A stretch of DNA of 64,000 bases from Pseudeuparius sepicola (GCA_963920635.1 OY987307.1:18243735-18307734); one strand, 5' to 3'; shown: positions 46,520 through 60,119, numbered from the stretch's first letter. Program-made: numbers and translations. The notes: generated by a model not told the origin, from the sequence alone.

Positions 46520-48405
46520 TATTAATTCAGAAACTGAAATTAAATTAAAACAATAAATTATTTCAATTTTAACACGGTGTATAGGATAACTTCACATGGT
46601 GTTGATTGTATTGAATTTCAAAAATGCATAACAGTTTCTATACAAACATTTGTTAATACACAACTACCAAAACAACCATATCGGTCGTATCCCCCATAAT
46701 AAAAGTGAATGGCTATAGAAATTAATTAAATAACACCGTTGTGAAGAACCAGTGGGTTTCTTATGAATAGGAGTTCGTCAGATTTTATTCAGCTTGCGTT
46801 ACAAGTGAGTGCAATCGTCTGACTACTAAGTAGTCGTTTGATTAATAACGGATTGCTGTTGTGGACAACCGAAGTCTGTTCAATTTTAAATTAATTCGAT
46901 TGCTCTGAATTGGCTATTCTCATAATTTGATGGTGAGGAAATTCGTAATCAATCTTATTGTATCACCTATTGATGCAACTATTATTTTTTTCTGTGATTT
47001 TCCATAATAGTAGTTACTTATTATATTGTGTTGCTTCTTGCTATTTAACATAATGCTTTAATTTTATTATACATTTAAATGTTATTATACTAAACTACTA
47101 CTGTTTTATGAATAATTTTTATATAGGTATCGACATTCCGTAAGTTTAATGTATGTTCAAGGTTCAGTAACTAAAGTCACATTAAATTGTAAATAAATTC
47201 ACGAAATCCATAAAAATTTCAATGTTTCCATAACGCATGTGAAAGGTGAAGATGACATATAATCATTTATTTCTTATGTAATCTGTTTCCGCACACAATC
47301 ACTTGCTGGAGGCATATGAACCGGAGATGAATTATCATTGTTTTGTGCGTGCCTTTACATTGTAGAAATTTTCTGGAGGCATACCTACACAGATCATTGA
47401 TATTTATGATTAAACATAAAAACTTAAAAAAGTGCAACATTTAGACATATTATTAGATCAATCTTAAATTGATGACTAGGAATCTACTATTTGAATTTTC
47501 AAGTTCACTGAGTACAACTCTCAACTCTTTTAAAACATAATATTTTTCTAGTAGTTTATGAAGGAAATTATTGTGTTGATAATAAGCGTTACAGAATAAA
47601 ATAAATCTAGTAGAACCTTTTCATATCCTACGCTTTCGCCTTGCTCTAGGTCTGAGTAACAAGAAAATATCCGTATAGTCCTAGAAATGGGTCATTCCAT
47701 GCTCGTTGTGCAACAGTATTTGCGAAAAAAACGAGCGCTATATTACAAAACTGTTCTAAAAATATGACAGTCACTTCCAGGACTCTAATTGCATGAAACA
47801 CTTCCTGATATCCTGCTAATAATAATATATTGGAATAATGCGTGACAAAAGAACATCGACGATAGTACCGCAGTAGGCTTCAAAGGTCGCAGAAACCTTC
47901 TATTATGAGATTGGTATTTAGCAACACCGCTACACACCCAAAATTCTGACTAAACCGCAGTGTATTTTATATTAAAAGAGCAACCCAAGTATTAACAATA
48001 ATTTTCAAATTTTAGAATGAAAATATAAGGTAACCTATACTTACTAAATGGAATATTGACAATGCGTTTTTTTTCCTAGTTTTAGTTGTAAATCCCATTC
48101 TGCAATATTATACCAGGAGGGTCAACTAAAAAAATCGATATCTATAAGTTAATAAAATAACTACCCATGCAATGAAAATCTAATTGAATCTTGATGCTGA
48201 TGTAAGAATCGCTCCTTCTTTGTTTCAAACCGCCGAGTCGGTATTAAAAAAGGTTCGTTGAATTCATATATAGGGTGACTGTAAGGTTGTTTAAGTTATA
48301 TTCTACAGAATACAGCATAACTTATGAAAATTCACTTTTCGATGTAACTTATCTTCTCGTTTCTAATCTTCATTAGCAGCTTATTGGTAGGTAATTATTT
48401 TTTCT
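46520..48405. other. AT-rich DNA, nothing recognised
   Basis: No supported gene or repeat boundary. Confidence 0.5.
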
Positions 48406-48409
48406 TGAA

Positions 48410-48700
48410 TCGGTAGTGAAGTGTCTCAAAATCGTCATTAAAAGCTCAGAAATCGGCACTGAAGTAATACATTCTTGTACGATTTTTTCAATAAGTAGGC
48501 CTTGGCGAGATGTAAACATCAAACGTCAGACGCGGAGCCATCGTCCGTCAAAAGTTACCAAATAAACCGGCCAATAAATCCCATTTAACTTTTCGTACGC
48601 ATTGCAAAATTGCTACCTATAGCAGGCCAATCTTTCAGTATAAATATTTTAGTAGGTTTCAATATTAATCTATTTTAACATGGGGGCTGCACAATCGGCA
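48410..48700. repeat. Inverted copy of the repeat at 13962-14265
   Basis: Carries ATCAAACGTCAGACGCGGAG and GAAATCGGCACTGAAG. It lacks the hAT MITE seen near the other copy. Confidence 0.7.
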
Positions 48701-48719
48701 ACAGTTTGGATTTTCTGTC

Positions 48720-51700
48720 AGAAAGTGCCGTGCCATTAATAAAAATTATTAATCCCAGCAAAATATCTGCTTTGAATAGGCCTCAATTACCTAGATCACC
48801 TATCTATGATTAGTAAAAACACTTTGCTAAAAAGGGCTTATTTGCAATTAATAGACAAATTACATTGTGACTACTAATAAGTCACTTATTTGTCGTTAAT
48901 ATATCCTTTATTTCTGGCTAATACATTGACTTATTATTTTATTCAGAGCAAATAGAAAACCATGCTACGGTTAATTGAAACTTTTATTAAACTTGTTACA
49001 GAGAATAGAAAATATATTAAATTTGCTGTCGCTGCTAGAGGAACCTGTTATAGTTAATAGATTTATCTAACTTATGTACCTAACGTACAATATTTTTTTA
49101 ACAGCCGACACTCTTTAGTTTTACACTTTTCCCAACAATCAACACAAGTTTGTTTCCATAGCAACGAGAAAGCAAAGCCGTCTATACCATAAATCGGGAC
49201 AGGAGAAGAGAATAATAAAAATTCTCTAGAATAAGAGTGTATTTTCTGGCCGGTCGGTTGAAAAAAATATATTGTAGTTTGTAGTAGGTACATTACTCGA
49301 TCGACAACATTACTCGCGGAACGACAACTAGGTATCACTAGTTGACTCGCAACTGAAAACTGAATGGTAACCCTCGGAACCAATGCATAAGAAATACGCA
49401 AAACCAAAAAACGCATGCGCAAAACCAGAAGTAAATAAACTACCTATTTGTACCAGGAAGGTTCATATTTGTGGTTAATAGGGTTTGTTTTGTTACAAAT
49501 AGTTTCCCTATTTGCGGCAAGTTGAATATCTTAGCAAAGTTTACCTTTTTGTAATAAATATAAATTTTGCAATAGTAAATAGGTTCATTTATTTTTTTAT
49601 TTGCCACAAATAGATATCTGATTGAGACAACAAAATGATCTTAGCAAGGTAGTTTTTGCTGGCACAGCAAGTTCGACTTTCTGTAGTGAACAGAAATATT
49701 TTAACAACAAATAGATTTTTCTTAGCAAAATACTTTATTTGGTCCATTTTCCTCAGTGTAGACATTTTCACGTAAAATTCAGTGCCGTATTCAGTTTTTT
49801 ACTAAAATTGATAGTGTTCGATATATGGACCAAACTTAGGTTTTCTTTAATAGAACACCCTGTATATTTTCTACTAGTTATATTCAGATTGTCGTAAGCT
49901 TTACAAAAATATATAACACAATGTAGTTATTATCTATATTAGCACAGAATAAATAGCTTTGCAACAGAAGCCTCCTTACGGACATGTGTCAAAAATAAGC
50001 GAGTCTCCATTTCAATTTACAGAAAGACAGAAAGCATTTTAAGCATAAATTTGGTTCTAATACAATCTCTTTTTTATGTAGATTAACGTAAAACCAAATA
50101 AAATGAATATTATTCATATCTTTAGAAGATATTTCGCTAAAAAGTGAGTCTCCTTTTGACAAACAAACTCTAAGGAATTGTCTGTATTACTGGTTAGTCT
50201 GTGATATTAGGCTCTAAAAATAACCGAGATACCCCGCATTTACAACCAAATCTGGACACCCTGTACAATAATTTTATTACACCCTATAAATATTAAATAC
50301 TTACACGTCCGGAATATGTTGTGAAGTTTCTAGACAATTGTTTGCATTTTGAAATTAACCCAGTGTAACATTTTTAGGTAGGTACTAAATGTAATTTATC
50401 AGCCAATACATTTCCCAAAGTATCAAATTAAATCAAAAGTAAGTAATTTCAATATTTTTATGAAGCAAATTCAAAATTCCCTTTTTTTGGGTTACCGCAC
50501 TATTTTTGAAATAGGTATTAATGATTGCATCTTGTTATTATTTGTTTACCTTTTATTTGTAATTTAAACCAAGATCATAGGTACCAAAATACGGAAACAA
50601 TATCTATCTTTTATCGGATTAGACACAGCTCACTGAATATTAGAAATGCCAGCGCCTGTTTCATTTGTATGTAGTTCATACGTAGATGGACTTTAGCTTT
50701 TCCTTTTATATCTGCGATATCAACACAACTAAAAAAGTTCTAAATGCACCAAAACAATGGCGCTTAAAGATAAATTGGAAGATAAAATAGTTGAATGAAC
50801 CAAGCGTAGGTACCTAAGACCACGTTACATTCCCATGTCATGCAATTTAATTATTGTAAGAACCCGCATACTATGAAATTTCTGGAACGCTGTTCAAGTT
50901 TGCGACCTCCAAAGTTGTAGATCTGCATTCTAGATTAGTTTTTACTACTACCAGTTTTCTGTGGAAGAATTTTGTTTAAGGAATTTCAAAAGTTTAATAA
51001 ATACTGCCAGTAGTAATGTGCTGGTCGTCAAATTAATAAAAATCTTATTTTAGACTTATATAGCCGTTCTGGGAACCTATAAATTGCTCGATGAGAAAGT
51101 ATACGGTTTATGGACCGCAATTAAAACAATTCTCTCACTCTGTTAATGAAGAGTTGCAACCGATCCTCTTCCTAGATTCACAGTTAAGATCATTTTAAAA
51201 TATATTGTTGTTTGTAAGTTGATTAACTTTCGAATAGATTTTATTATAATAATAGGGTTATGGAAATTGTAATCCTTAAAAGTAATTATCGCATTATTAC
51301 TTAGGTATATACAATTAATGAAAATTACATAAATACCTGTATAATATTTCTAATTGATACTATGTATTGCTACTTATTATACATATCGTGTTATCATTGA
51401 AATCCAGAGGCGGATAATTTATTTCTCTAGAAAAAACAAAAACAAAAAATTTTTTACCCAAGCAAAATAAAAAACAAACTTAAATAATAAACATAACAAA
51501 ACAAAATCACAAAAAGAAACAATAATTCTTTAGATTTAAAAAATAATCTACTTATCACAAAATAAAATCATATTTTCTCATCTTTCGCGCAAACTGATCT
51601 TTTTTTCATTTATGGGTACATTGCGGTGCATACCTATTTAATAGGGCTAAATTATTTAGTCTGCGTCTTGGACCACATTGGTACGTAACCAAGTTTTAAT

Positions 51701-51840
51701 TCATTAAGTGAAGAAACATTTATTTCCGCCGATGCTTTGCTTATCGGGAATCTGGCAAGTAGGTATGCTCAAAAATTTTCTTGTTGTCGCGATGCTTCTT
51801 CGTACTGGTGTTGCCAGAACAAGCTTTATTGAGAAACTGA
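48720..51840. other. AT-rich DNA with orphan element ends
   Basis: Orphan AACACCCTGTATATTTT (49854) and GACACCCTGTACAAT (50258) ends. The frame 49072-49422 (-) shows no recognisable domain. Confidence 0.45.
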
Positions 51841-51848
51841 GTAAAATA

Positions 51849-51990
51849 TACTAAAAACGCTCTTTAATTGTACACTATATTGTGACAGGTAAATATTTCA
51901 TGTCCCTAGAATTCCCTAAAAGACGGCCATATTGATATTATTGATACGTGACGGAGGACAGAGCCGTAATCAACAGAATTTATATTTTAC
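51849..51990. mobile_element. Truncated copy of the MITE at 23616-24030
   Basis: CTAAAAACGCTCTTTAATTG followed by GTGACAGGTAAATATTTCAT is the reverse complement of the right end of that element. It stops near the poly-C tract. Confidence 0.7.
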
Positions 51991-52013
51991 ACAGACGAAT
52001 CCTAAATTTAAAT

Positions 52014-52054
52014 CGCCCCCCCCCGCCCCCCCCCGCCCCCCCCCCGCCCCCCCT
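52014..52054. repeat. C-rich tract with four long C runs
   Basis: Four runs of 7-10 C separated by single G bases. The opposite strand is a strong G-quadruplex candidate. Confidence 0.85.
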
Positions 52055-53036
52055 GTATCCGCTATTTAATAGTATTAATTCAGCTTATGCCAGTAATAAA
52101 AAGAACCTTCAGTGCCACCTGATGCCATCTGGAAGATGATTTAATTAGAAACGCTCCATAAAAACTAAATTTCTGAGTCAAAAACACCCTGTATTTTGAT
52201 ATTATGCGTGTTACTCACGACAGATCGAAAAAATCCATTTTATGGGTCAAAATGTTGAATCACCACGCACGTGCTGTACATCGAGTCTTAAAAAACACAA
52301 GTTTGAAGTTTTTAGGATGTTTGATATATTGCCCAGTTTTTGTTGTTACATAAAATTTCGAAAGTGTGTACTCTGGAGTTTTTTGCTCTAATAAAAGCTT
52401 AAAATTGGATCATGATATCCCTTGAAGTAACTCCCGTTTGGTGTCAAACAGAGATGTTGCGAGAATGGGTAAAATTTGTTAAGATAAGGGTGCTTTCGAT
52501 TTTAGTTGAATGAAGACAATATAATATAAAATGAGAATATTATAAACTTAATGTTTTAAAAAGCCCGTAGTTTTTGCTTAGTAATACCCGAAAACGTTAA
52601 TAGAGGAACTCTATTGGCCATTTTAGTTATTAGTTTCAAGCTTCCTCTGGTCTCCTTTAAACAAAAACTAAAAGTTTTTCAAAACATTACATTTTCTCCA
52701 ATTAAAAGAGCTCGTTTGTGCATTGCTGAAGCAGTTAAATATGTGGAGCAATTAATATGTGGGTTTAACTAAACTAAATCCGTCATTGTTATCATAATTT
52801 TAATAAAGAAATGAAGGAAGGAAAAAAAATGCTTGACCAAAAAGGTAAATCTGGCAAGTACTCTGTATAAATTCCTATAAGATCTTTAAATCCCCAATAA
52901 TTGTCTTGTCTTGTCGATAGTAAGTAACAAAATATTCTAAATACAATTTTCCGGTACGACATTGCAAGAAAAGGTCAATTGGAGTACCTACCTACGTCAG
53001 AAATAAAACTACGAAATAAATAAAACAAAAAAATAA

Positions 53037-53290
53037 AATAAGTCTAGGTTTTTGTTAAGATAAGTTTTTGTAAAGCAAAAAGCTTGTCGCGTAAAATGTT
53101 CATAAAAGTAGGTACCAATTAATTTTATTGGGCAGTGATTGTTTGATAAGCAAGTACCTACTTGCCAAAGTATGTATTTTCTTTAGAATACGCGCGACAA
53201 ACTTTTGATTTACAAAAACTTGTCTCAATTTGTCATTGAACTATCTTAACGAAAACCTAGACTTATTATATTTTTTATTTTATTCGTTTT
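53037..53290. mobile_element. MITE of about 255 bp
   Basis: AATAAGTCTAGGTTTTTGTT at the left is mirrored by AACGAAAACCTAGACTTATT at the right. AAAAAGCTTGTCGCG and its mirror lie inside. Confidence 0.7.
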
Positions 53291-53390
53291 AGTACCTACA
53301 TGGGTTATATAAAAGCTTATTTTTAAAAATGTTTTTTTTTTATTTTCAATATTTTTTGTGTTTTTTAGTATCTATTTGATTTCCATGTCA

Positions 53391-54150
53391 CTAGGGTGGT
53401 AAAGAAATTTAGTCCACCTTCTTGGGGCGGCCGCCATATTGGATTTCGTATGAAGTCATTCACCATATTGTTTTTTACCCGTCGAGCCCTTTCATTTGAT
53501 ACCGATGTTGGATATCAAATAGGTAATCCGCCATCTTGGAGCGGCGGCCATATTAAATTTAGTGTGATGTCACTAACTTTATCGTTTTCTACTCTCCAAG
53601 CCCTATCATTTGATACCCATATTAAGTGGGTTGCAAAGAAAATGTAATCCGCCATCTTGTAGCGGCGGCCATATTAAATTTAGTGTGATGCCACTAACTT
53701 TTTCGTTTTCTACTTTTCAAGTCCTTTCATTTGATACCTATATTAAGGGGGTTGGCAAAAAATACATCATGCGCCATCTTGGAGCGGCGGCCATATTGAA
53801 TTTAGTGTGATGTCACTAACTTTATCGTTTTCTACTCTTCAAGCCCTATCATTTGATACCCATATTAAGGGGGTTGAAAATAAAATGTAATCCGCCATCT
53901 TGTAGCGGCGGCCATATTGAATTTAGTGTGATGTCACTTTTTCGTTTTCTACTTTTCAAGCCCTTTCACTTGATACCCATATTAAGATGGTTGACAAAAA
54001 ATACAACATCCGCCATCTCGGAGCGGCGGCCATTTTGAAAGTATTACAATATTGAGTATTGCATATTGTATTGACACTAAAGGGTATACAAAATTTCAAC
54101 TCAATCGGATGTCAGGAAGTGGTTCTAAATTCAGCTTGCAAGATTCGACC
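53391..54150. repeat. Tandem array of 120-bp units, about five to six copies
   Basis: CCGCCATCTTG.AGCGGCGGCC recurs at 53528, 53649, about 53770, 53891 and 54009, after a diverged first unit at 53415. The array ends in the same unique tail (GAAAGTATTACAATAT) as the array at 7040-7300, so both come from one element family. Confidence 0.85.
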
Positions 54151-54159
54151 CACACTAAT

Positions 54160-55470
54160 AATAGGTGGAGTTAAATAAAAGCTGGTAATAAAACTGACAA
54201 AATAATCGTGAAAAATCAATTTTAAAGTTTCAACTTTAAATAGATAAGTTATGCAAAATCGTCATATTTTGGCGCCAGAAATACCCAGTTAACGGGATGT
54301 GTCCTGCTTTTTTGTTACTCTGTGTATACCGTTATGCAGAATTGAAGCGTAGCATGAAATTGCCCATGTGTTTGCTTTGTTTTCATACATTGTGAAATTG
54401 CCTCAATGATACTTTAAGATATTTTCTAAATAGTGCATCATGTAAAAGTAACGTATCAAATTAAATGAAGAATAATTGCAATGCAGTTGCATGCTGCATT
54501 ATGTCTCAACCATGTTACCTACATATTATCATTATTCTTGCTGCAGGGACATAGATATTATTTGAAATTTATTTAAACATATAAGAGCATAAATTATTGC
54601 TTTATTGACCAAACATTTTCAGTTGGAAAATTATGATTTATTTTTGTCCCACAAAACATTTTGGCTTTCCAAGCGAGTACTTCTATCATTTCATGCCGAA
54701 TTGTTGCACTTACATATTATTTAGTTGCCGTAGGCATTATCAAAAATCGGCATCTATTATTTGCACGAATAAAAATTCCAGTGTCGCTATATTTTCGCAA
54801 AGCAAATGATTTGGTAACGTTACTTTGCGCAATCTGGCACAATGCCACAAAAAACGTCTATTGAATACAATGACCAAAACAAGATGAGTTCAGTGGTTCA
54901 AATAATGCGGGCCACTAGAAATTTTGAATTGCAAAATAATTTTACTGTGCGTACTTACACAAGGTTTATAAATATAACAAGTTTACTACGTATCATGCTA
55001 TCGTGTCTTTTCATAATAATGTAATATTTGCTAACCGTAATAACACCAAAATTACTCAATGCAATGCTAAGTAATTTATCACCATGGGGAGTTTCCTTCT
55101 GAAAAAAATTTGCAATTCAAATATATCTGATATATTCCCAGATTTTTGTAGGCCTTCCTTGGAACTTCATGATTCTGGAAAATAAGGTATTTTCGCCGCT
55201 TATGAAATGTAGCAAGTCGCACTATGCTAATAAATCTAATAAGTGGGTTTCCCATTCTGTATAATAAGCGGAACCTACCTACCTACCTACACTTTCTGTA
55301 TACACAATGACAGCATCCTCATACAAATGCAGACCGGTAGTATACGTGTAGTAAACAAAAATTATTTTTTTATGACCAATACCATTGTACACATACATAA
55401 AAGTAAACATATAACTACTTACAGAGCGTTTAAAAACATGCTATTCCATTAACTTGGCTAGAAACATTCG
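54160..55470. other. AT-rich DNA, nothing recognised
   Basis: Short frames (54661-54864, 54842-55024, 55243-55452) have no domain. A (CTAC)n-type patch lies at 55276-55290. Confidence 0.45.
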
Positions 55471-55476
55471 GGCATA

Positions 55477-55745
55477 ACATTTTCTTTGAGGAAGGAGAAT
55501 GATTTATTCTCCGAAAGCTTGGAAAAAAGTTAGTGAAGTTATTTTCTGAGTTAACGTTCAAAGTTTCGTAATTTAATTGTTAGGCATTTATGAATTTTCA
55601 AAGTTAATTCTGAACTAACTGACAAAGCGCAAGAGTTTTTTTAGCAGTGGCATGTCCTGGCAACTTGAAAAAGTTGTCCTTTATTCAGTTTGTTTTAGGT
55701 TCATGTGGCAAAAAACTCAATTAAAAATTTAATGGATCTGTTCGG
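55477..55745. mobile_element. Family-A element, diverged half copy
   Basis: GATTTATTCTCCGAAAGCTT, the GTTCAAAGTTT motif and AAAAAACTCAATTAAAA follow the order of 1450-1610 and 11300-11460. Confidence 0.65.
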
Positions 55746-55759
55746 GTCACAAAGAAATT

Positions 55760-57500
55760 TGCGACAGTGTTTGGTTTAAACATGTTAAACAATAGAGCTA
55801 ATAACCCAATAAACATTTTTGGTTTTATTACAGTAATCACAACTATTAGATTACCGAACTTAAACTACTGTTAGTTGTTAATATAGTTGCGGAAATATTT
55901 CGGTTACCTTTATAAGCCCATTATAAGCCCACTTAAATGGAGCAATTTATAAAGATCACCAGCACCTATTTTAGTAACGTTATACGACTTTAAAGTATAT
56001 AACCTATAATAGAGTAAATGTTTCCATCACCTTTATATAACCTACTTATACAACCTTTTGCTACTTTTAGTGTTAAATTTGGTTCTATAAGGTTTGTAGG
56101 TTAATTATTGTTGAGCGCCTACCCTTTCCTCTCATTTCAAAATTTTATGGTTGGGCATGTCACAGGGCATGTGAAAATTTTAATAATAGATGTTTCGCTA
56201 AGCCTACTCGAAATTGTGTGTGGCAAGCAAATTTTACCTCAAAGTTGAAGAAGATACTTTCAAAAAATTCATCGACCTTCGGTATAAGCACGCTTGTTTG
56301 CATTATCAAAAACTTTTTTTTTCGTGTTTCAAAAATTCCGAGAGAAAAAAGTTTAAAAAATATATGCCTGTGTCACATAAAATTTTATTTTAATAAAATT
56401 TCCGAAGAATAAAATAAATAATTCTAATAAATTTTGAAATTGTAGATGTTTGTAGGGAACCTGTTACCTGTTCTATATTTGCATCATGGCGTCTCTTAGT
56501 AAATTACCCCTAAAAGCTCTGGGGATAATAATATCACTTGGAGTAACTTTACATAAATTGAAACAATGCTACTTATGTACTACCTTCTGTAGTATTTTTT
56601 TATAAAACTATAAGTTTCTTATATATTCTTATGTAATATAACGCCACGTGTTAGGTACTATAAAACCAAAGCTATTTGAAAGATACTCTCAGAGATGCAG
56701 GATGTAGGGATGCAATAATTTTATAACCTTCGGTAGGTAACCCGTTAAACAATAATTTTCACGTTTTGAACCTAAAATTTGTTTTTCTGTTTTTGTTTTT
56801 AATATAGGTATATGTCACTAGGGCGTGTGGCTTATACCAGTGGATAGACAGATAATGATTTTCAATTTATTTTACCCTTTTCAACTTTTACACAATTCCA
56901 AACAATTTCTTCTCATTAACATCACATACTTCACTTATTTTTTACTCTCCGCCTGTTATTAACTTTCTTTCGTTTTTTTAATATAGTGCTCTACAGCATG
57001 CAGGTTCAACAATAATAATGCTTAATCTACCATCTTTAAAATGAAAACATATTTTTTATAAGAGTAATTTATATCACTAAAATTTGTAAAAGCCTATAAT
57101 GGTTATTTTAGTACGAAATTGGTAACGGAAACGTATATAATGTGTTCAGTAAAACATAATTAGCTTCAGGGTTTTATAGAAGTAATTAGTGTAATTAGTA
57201 ATGCTGTTATATAACTCGGGAAGTGTTATAAAACGCAATTACACCACTTAATTATAACCCTAGTACCTGCTACATGGATTTTATATAACCCTTATAAACT
57301 CCAATTACTGGGACTGATAACCGGTTCCTTTCATATATAAAACTCCGCTAGCTTTATATGACATTTATATAACTAGGTATCACTACTTGCAGTAACGAAA
57401 AATATTTATTGGGAAGGTAAGTTTCCGTTCGTATTTTTTCGTTTTCGCTGAAACATAGGTTAAATTTGTACTAAAGAAAAAACGAGTCGTCGGTATGCAC
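55760..57500. other. AT-rich DNA, nothing recognised
   Basis: Many TTATAACC/GGTTATATAA-like words but no clear element boundary. Confidence 0.4.
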
Positions 57501-57547
57501 GCATACGCAGCTTTCTTTTCGGCGTAGATTCGCAGTAACCTTATCCT

Positions 57548-57696
57548 TTGGTCAGTGATCTCGCTTTCTACTCGCCGGCTCATATTCGAAAGATCGCGGC
57601 TGCGGTCGATTGTTTCTGTTTTTGCGCACGGTCGACGGCGTTTACTGCTGTGTTAATTAGTTTTCAATCGACGAGGTTTACACGAATGGAACAAAA
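57548..57696 (+). promoter_or_regulatory. Candidate promoter and non-coding first exon
   Basis: A CpG-rich patch in AT-rich surroundings holds an arthropod initiator-like TTGGTCAGTG (57548-57557) and, 140 bases on, a donor-like AACAAAAG|GTACTT (57688-57701). It may be the 5' exon of a plus-strand gene whose body lies beyond the window. There is no coding evidence. Confidence 0.25.
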
Positions 57697-58670
57697 GGTA
57701 CTTGGGTTTCGGAGCTGAACAGCGAAAATGTTATTGTCGTTTTCACAGTAGTAGTATTTGTGTAGTTACGTTTGGGCATACGGATCGTGTCTAAATAGGC
57801 GTCCTGGATTTGCAGTAATTTCAAAAATTACTAGGAAAATTACAATTATGCAAAGAATGAAGCCAACGGATTAAAAATTTTTAATTCTCCTCGTTAGCAT
57901 AGACTACACCTAGACTGTCAGAACTGTCAGAACCATTGTTGGAAAAAATTGATAACTTCAAGTACCTATATACCTCAACTTAGTATCATGTCCTGAGAAT
58001 TGTAAGACATCATAATTTATCCGTGTTAATTTGGCGCCAAGCGACACATTTATATCTGTATAATGTTACTCTGTAAAGAACCAAAAGCCAATTTCTAAAC
58101 TATGCTTGAAATATATAATTGAACCAAATTCCATAAACAAGATAGAGCAATAATAGGGTACTTGATGAAATTTTAAAAACTTGATAAAACAATTCTTGGA
58201 CACTTGCCTACTTGCCTAAGACCCTACGATTATATTATTCAAAAAATATATGTTTACCTAATTAGCAAGTTTTTAGACTTTCTTCGGAATTTGGCGGGAA
58301 AGCACTTATGACGTCACAAGTGTTTTATAAAGGCAATTTGGCAACATGGCGATACCACTGAACACTGAAGTGTTCTGAGACATAACCATCTACGGTGAAA
58401 GTTGCAAGAGAAGTTGAAATTTCTGAAATCTAACCTCAAACTCCCAGACTTAGAATGCCCCGTGAAATCACATTTAGTCAAGAAGTGTTTTTTTGGTAAA
58501 TATTCAGTCGTGTTTTCTTCAATTTTATTTGGCTATAGGTTGGGCTTAAGTACGGAATTCCGGTTCAGTTCTAAGCATTAACTATAGCGCCTTTATAAAC
58601 GCGCCTTCAAGATGGTCGCTAGTCCCAGGTTCTCCGTTTAATAATAACTCATAATATAATATTATTACAA

Positions 58671-60060
58671 CTAGCAATTCGCCCACCTGCGCTGACGCGC
58701 AGGGTGGGCGTCTCCCCAGGCCTATGGCCGGCGGCGGCTTCGCCGCCGCAACCTTCTTGACTACAACTCACGCGGGGACTGCGAACGTCTGGTCAGTGCG
58801 GCGGCTTCGCCGCCGCCGAAGTTCGGCCGCTTCGCGGCCTCACATCCCCCTCGCGATAGATGCCCCTCAGCTTATTGCCTCACTCGGCCTTCGGCCTCGT
58901 GCGGAAGCTGGTGGGCTCTGCCGGCCATTGCTCCTCGCTTCGCTCGTCGCGACAGGCTTCTTTTAGGTAACTCGCGCGTGGGCTCTGCCGGCCATTGCTC
59001 CTCGCTTCGCTCGTCGCGACAGTCTTCTTTTAGGTAACTCGCGCGTGGGCTCTGCCGTACATTGCTCCTCGCTTCGCTCGTCGCGACAGGCTTCTTTTAG
59101 GTAACTCGCGCGTGGGCTCTGCCGGCCATTGCTCCTCGCTTCGCTCGTCGCGACAGTCTTCTTTTAGGTAACTCGCGCGTGGGCTCTGCCGTACATTGCT
59201 CCTCGCTTCGCTCGTCGCGACAGGCTTCTTTTAGGTAACTCGCGCGTGGGCTCTGCCGGCCATTGCTCCTCGCTTCGCTCGTCGCGACAGTCTTCTTTTA
59301 GGTAACTCGCGCGTGGGCTCTGCCGTACATTGCTCCTCGCTTCGCTCGTCGCGACAGGCTTCTTTTAGGTAACTCGCGCGTGGGCTCTGCCGGCCATTGC
59401 TCCTCGCTTCGCTCGTCGCGACAGTCTTCTTTTAGGTAACTCGCGCGTGGGCTCTGCCGGCCATTGCTCCTCGCTTCGCTCGTCGCGACAGTCTTCTTTT
59501 AGGTAACTCGCGCGTGGGCTCTGCCGTACATTGCTCCTCGCTTCGCTCGTCGCGACAGGCTTCTTTTAGGTAACTCGCGCGTGGGCTCTGCCGGCCATTG
59601 CTCCTCGCTTCGCTCGTCGCGACAGTCTTCTTTTAGGTAACTCGCGCGTGGGCTCTGCCGTACATTGCTCCTCGCTTCGCTCGTCGCGACAGGCTTCTTT
59701 TAGGTAACTCGCGCGTGGGCTCTGCCGGCCATTGCTCCTCGCTTCGCTCGTCGCGACAGTCTTCTTTTAGGTAACTCGCGCGTGGGCTCTGCCGTACATT
59801 GCTCCTCGCTTCGCTCGTCGCGACAGTCTTCTTTTAGGTAACTCGCGCGTGGGCTCTGCCGTACATTGCTCCTCGCTTCGCTCGTCGCGACAGGCTTCTT
59901 TTAGGTAACTCGCGCGTGGGCTCTGCCGGCCATTGCTCCTCGCTTCGCTCGTCGCGACAGGCTTCTTTTGGGTAACTCGCGCGTGGGCTTTGCCGGCCAT
60001 TGCTCCTCGCTTCGCTCGTCGCGACAGGCTTCTTTTGGCTTTCCCAAGGCGCATAGTGAC
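58671..60060 (-). mobile_element. GC-rich element with Helitron- or RTE-like 3' end
   Basis: Read on the minus strand the block ends in a 13-bp hairpin with one bulge (58710-58680), then AATTG and CTAG (58674-58671), followed by T. This fits a Helitron 3' end (hairpin, CTRR, insertion before T). RTE-type LINE tails also end in a GC hairpin and CTAGT, so the class is open. GGCGGCGGCTTCGCCGCCGC-type palindromes fill 58725-58900. Confidence 0.4.
58913..60045. repeat. Seventeen-copy 67-bp minisatellite with higher-order pattern
   Basis: GGGCTCTGCC starts units every 67 bases from 58913 to 59985 (the last reads GGGCTTTGCC). Two variable sites, CCGGCC/CCGTAC and ACAGTCTT/ACAGGCTT, mostly alternate, giving a 134-bp higher-order repeat. 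The minus frame of 95 codons at one end is a by-product. Confidence 0.92.
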
Positions 60061-60119
60061 GTCTAACCTAATCTGAAAATAGGTTAGCCATCATTTTTAA
60101 CGTTTGAAAGTGTAAAAGT

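Noticed and set aside
58913..60045. CRISPR array
   Set aside because: Units are contiguous 67-bp repeats without unique spacers, in a eukaryotic context.
59767..60054. 95-codon arginine/alanine-rich minus-strand frame
   Set aside because: It lies wholly in the 67-bp satellite. The period shifts the frame each unit, and other units bring stops.
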